NCBI GenBank assembly: GCA_020633825.1
Contig: JACKCV010000011.1
Coordinates: 1-32,646 of the forward strand
DNA length: 32,646 nucleotides
Direction: 5' to 3'
Source: Fibrobacteria bacterium
GTDB lineage: Bacteria; Fibrobacterota; Fibrobacteria; UBA5070
Position 1 is the first letter of the stretch; each line of letters starts with the position of its first letter. Below the pieces are notes generated by a model. The model did not search any database. It had not been told where the DNA came from and was given only the letters and a program-made list of their open reading frames with translations. Positions 30,204 through 32,646 of this stretch are shown here, one piece after another. The translations under genes were made by a program, and so were the position numbers.

Positions 30204-31544
30204 TTGACCGATCGCAACGACGTCTGCCACTGCGGCAGTGGACGCAAATACAAGAAGTGTTGTCTGGAGAAGGATCGGGCCGAGCCGGCCTCGCTCTTCG
30301 AAAACCAGTCCTCTCCAGGGACCGACTGGGGTCTTCCCGCCCTCATTGGTCTCCTCGAACGTTTTGCTCCGGATGAGTTCTTTCGCGCCCATGACCGGCT
30401 GGTCACCCCCGACTGCATGCCCTTCTTGCAGGATCTTGCGCGCAAGGACCAAGACCTTCTGCAGGATATCCAGTCGGTGATAACCGAAGCGGCCATCGCA
30501 CAGATGGCGCGAACTGGCTGGGGTCGCAAGCTCGCCTCCAGGCTCTCTCCCGCCCAGCACCGCTACCTGGAGGAAGTCGCTGCGCAATTCCTGCGGGTGT
30601 GGAATGTGGTCGAGGTCTTTCCAGGCGAAGGCATGGTCCTGGAGGATGGCGAAACGGGCGAGATCGTTCGCGTGGTGGAGCGTTCCGGATCCGTGGGCTT
30701 GTTTCCTCTCGACCGTGTGGCTTCCCGCGTGATCCGCGATCAGACGCAACCCATGCTCACGCACCTGTTCCGGGTCACGGACGGTTTGGTGCATGCTGTC
30801 CGCAGGGGGGATCGCAATGTGGTGGACCTTTCGATCACCGATCCGAAGGAAGCTCTGGAGGTCGCGTTGGTGCGCGAGTTCGTGCGAGCTTCCGTGTTGC
30901 CGGTCGGTCGGATGAAGGTGGTGGATGCCGCGAGCGGTGGAACTCTGGAATTCGTACGCGATCGCTTCGCCGTCACCGACGAATCATCCCTTTTTCGCTG
31001 GATAAAATCTTGTTCCGAGCTGGATCCGGACCCGAAGGACGATGGAAATTTCATTCGGTTCGAGAAACTCCCCGGAGGTGCGGTCCGTGCGCTGGCCCAC
31101 TTGGAATTCCGCCCTGGCCGCACAGGAATGGTTCTGGAGATCCACTCCCGCAGCCGCGAAGCGGCCAATGACCATCGCGCCTGGCTCAAGGGGCAGGCCG
31201 GCGCATGGCTCCGGTTCACCTCGCGCAAGATCGAGGATTTCGATCCATTCCAGGCGATGAATGCCGGTATCGAGGAAATCGGACTTCCGGTCGATCCTTC
31301 TGAAGTCATGACGCCGAACTTCATGGAGCAGATGTACCGCACGCATCTCTACCACGATTGGGGTAACAAGCCGATTCCTGTCTTGGCCAACCAGACGCCA
31401 CGCCAGCACGCCCGCACCGAGCGCGGCGAAGCGGCCGTGGTGGACCTGGTGCGCTCCTACCAGGCGCAGGAGAATCGCATGGCGCACGAACAGGGGCGCA
31501 AGCCGGTGGACCTGTCGTGGCTGTTGGCCGAAGCGGGACTGTAG
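30204..31544 (+). CDS. SEC-C motif protein of unknown function
   Basis: A 446-residue protein that opens with a SEC-C zinc motif: Cys8, Cys10, Cys19 and Cys20 in CHCGSGRKYKKCC, the C-x-C-x8-C-C pattern first known from SecA. The remaining 420 residues show no other domain that I recognise. They contain an alpha/beta stretch with RVVERSGSVGLFPLDRVASRVI and end in helices (NQTPRQHARTERGEAAVVDLVRSYQAQENRMAHEQ). The phrase TPRQHARTERGEAAVVDLV is typical of the C-termini of SEC-C proteins sometimes annotated as DUF2384-like antitoxin relatives, but I do not claim that function. TTG 30204 gives the standard MTDRND start and has GGA at 6-nt spacing. TTG 30198 is the alternative. A decayed DUF6880 gene follows 11 nt downstream. 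Confidence 0.85.
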   Translation: MTDRNDVCHCGSGRKYKKCCLEKDRAEPASLFENQSSPGTDWGLPALIGLLERFAPDEFFRAHDRLVTPDCMPFLQDLARKDQDLLQDIQSVITEAAIAQMARTGWGRKLASRLSPAQHRYLEEVAAQFLRVWNVVEVFPGEGMVLEDGETGEIVRVVERSGSVGLFPLDRVASRVIRDQTQPMLTHLFRVTDGLVHAVRRGDRNVVDLSITDPKEALEVALVREFVRASVLPVGRMKVVDAASGGTLEFVRDRFAVTDESSLFRWIKSCSELDPDPKDDGNFIRFEKLPGGAVRALAHLEFRPGRTGMVLEIHSRSREAANDHRAWLKGQAGAWLRFTSRKIEDFDPFQAMNAGIEEIGLPVDPSEVMTPNFMEQMYRTHLYHDWGNKPIPVLANQTPRQHARTERGEAAVVDLVRSYQAQENRMAHEQGRKPVDLSWLLAEAGL

Positions 31545-31555
31545 GGGTGGCTTTG

Positions 31556-32515
31556 ATGGAGGCGTGGGACCTGGCGACGATGGGTTCACGGTTGGTCGCC
31601 TTGGTGGACGAGGTGTTGGCCTACTCCCTCCTGCGGTTCGCCGAGAGCGACGAGACCTTGCGGGAACAACTGCGCAGACGGGCTTCCCGAGCGGTAGAGC
31701 CGCATCCCGACGCGAGCAAGGTTTTTCTGGATTGTTCAGCGGAATTGACGGATTCCGACGCATTCTGACCCGATCGCGATGCCTGGCGCTTCGTGGTCGA
31801 GCTGGAAGAACTGCTGAAGAACTGGGCGATCTACCTCTGTTCGAGCGTCTGCGCGTGGCGTCCAAGGGAGCCGAAGATTCCTCGGCTCGTCTGGACGTTG
31901 CGCGGGTTTGGTTGGGTGCCGGGGGGGCGGCGGCCCTGGCTCAGCTCTGGTTGGACGGGATCCCGGCGGAAGGCGCACAATGCCCAGGCCCTGGGGATCG
32001 CCGATGCCTTGGGGGGGCAACGGGGAGCGGTCGCCTGGAAGATCTGTCGAGGAAATCGTTCGGCTAGAGCCTTGGATGATCTGCTGGCGGTGATCGGTCC
32101 CCGGCGGAGCGACGAGGTGGTAAGCCAGGAGATCAAGAGCATCCTCGCGAATCCCGGCCTGAATCTGAACGATGCGCGATTCTTGTTGGAATGCGATTGG
32201 ATGGGCGATATGGAGATGCATGTCATCAAGCGGGTGCACCTTCTGAACGGACAGTTCTTCAACGAACTGCCCGCCCTCGCCAATGGGCTGAAAGAATCCG
32301 GATGTGCGCTGGCGGCGTCCCTGGTCCTTCGGTCGCTCCTGGATTCCATCCTGGCGCAAACGTGCTCCAATGTCTAGCACCGTGGGCGTGACTATCTGCG
32401 CAGTATCGAAGTCCTCGCCTCCTCCGTGACCGACCGGCAGCAAGGGGTGGTGCACGAGGTCCATTTGGAGATGTAGCGGAGAGAACGCAAGCGCAAGAAG
32501 AGCTTCTGGGGGTGA
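31556..32515 (+). pseudogene. Decayed DUF6880-family gene with stops, frameshifts and an internal deletion
   Basis: One reading frame over this interval matches pieces of the DUF6880 family in order. The N-terminal helix is SRLVALVDEVLAYSLLRFAESDETLREQLRRR, and the C-terminal signature LKESGCALAASLVLRSLLDSILA is followed by RDYLRSIEVLASSVTD and RKKSFW. In-frame stops interrupt it at 31766 (TGA), 32375 (TAG, where the family has Tyr) and 32474 (TAG). Between about 31815 and 31980 the family-like reading (RLDVARVWLGAGGAAAL, LWLDGIPAEG) moves to another frame, so two compensating shifts are likely. Intact members are roughly 400-500 residues, so a large internal part is missing too. The first 70 codons (31556-31768) could still be translated. 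It probably formed an operon with the SEC-C gene. Confidence 0.82.
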
Positions 32516-32646
32516 GGTTGAGGAATGTCCGGGCCTTTGGCTGGGCAGCCCGCTGGAGCTGGGCAGGAAAAGACCCGCCAGGACTTCTCCGGACGGGGCT
32601 TTCTCGATCTGCCAGAATTTGGAGGGGGCTCGGTCAAAACCTGGTC
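32516..32646. other. Right edge of window, no gene seen
   Basis: These 131 bp after the pseudogene show no supported gene. The minus-strand open frame through them is a shadow without recognisable content. A gene could enter from beyond the edge. Confidence 0.4.

Noticed and set aside
1..32646. tRNA, rRNA, CRISPR, insertion sequences, prophage
   Set aside because: I looked for clover-leaf ends, regular spacer repeats, transposase motifs and integrase-like genes and saw none.

Overview
The window is GC-rich bacterial DNA (roughly two thirds G+C by eye), densely coded, with no rRNA, tRNA, CRISPR array, transposase or phage gene that I can see. The best taxonomic hint is the gene at 4272-5111. 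It belongs to the TIGR02147/DUF4423 family, which was first defined as a paralogous family in Fibrobacter succinogenes. Together with a CBM35-GH26 mannanase, a second secreted clan GH-A-like enzyme and several secreted proteins with short C-terminal beta-rich tails, it suggests an environmental, GC-rich member of the Fibrobacterota. This is an inference.

Left part (1-3.8 kb, minus strand): an Rrf2 regulator and an nrdD-nrdG operon for anaerobic ribonucleotide reductase. A clear cobalamin riboswitch and a promoter lie ahead of nrdD. 4.27-8.4 kb (plus strand): a tight three-gene unit of TIGR02147 regulator, lipoprotein with leucine-rich repeats and secreted GH-A-like enzyme, joined by a 4-nt overlap and a 19-nt gap.

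Centre (8.4-17.5 kb): the most unusual locus. A one-module NRPS (C-A-PCP) carries a fused C-terminal classical short-chain dehydrogenase domain. It is followed by pabA and a pabB-pabC fusion that overlap each other, a complete route from chorismate to p-aminobenzoate. A coniferyl-aldehyde-type dehydrogenase converges on the operon. The adenylation domain lacks the usual Asp of the amino-acid pocket, and the SDR has His where the catalytic Tyr should be. I cannot match this arrangement to a described pathway.

17.7-25.2 kb: a TfoX-N protein, the GH26 mannanase, a divergent secreted beta-propeller protein, a PhnA/YjdM zinc-ribbon protein, a lipoprotein and a large secreted Asp-box propeller. 25.2-29.8 kb: an AT-rich control region with a perfect palindrome ahead of two tandem paralogous beta-barrel-like genes, then an SDR, an MDR-type oxidoreductase and a Crp/Fnr-like protein whose helix-turn-helix is cut short. 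30.2-32.5 kb: a SEC-C protein and a decayed DUF6880-family pseudogene.
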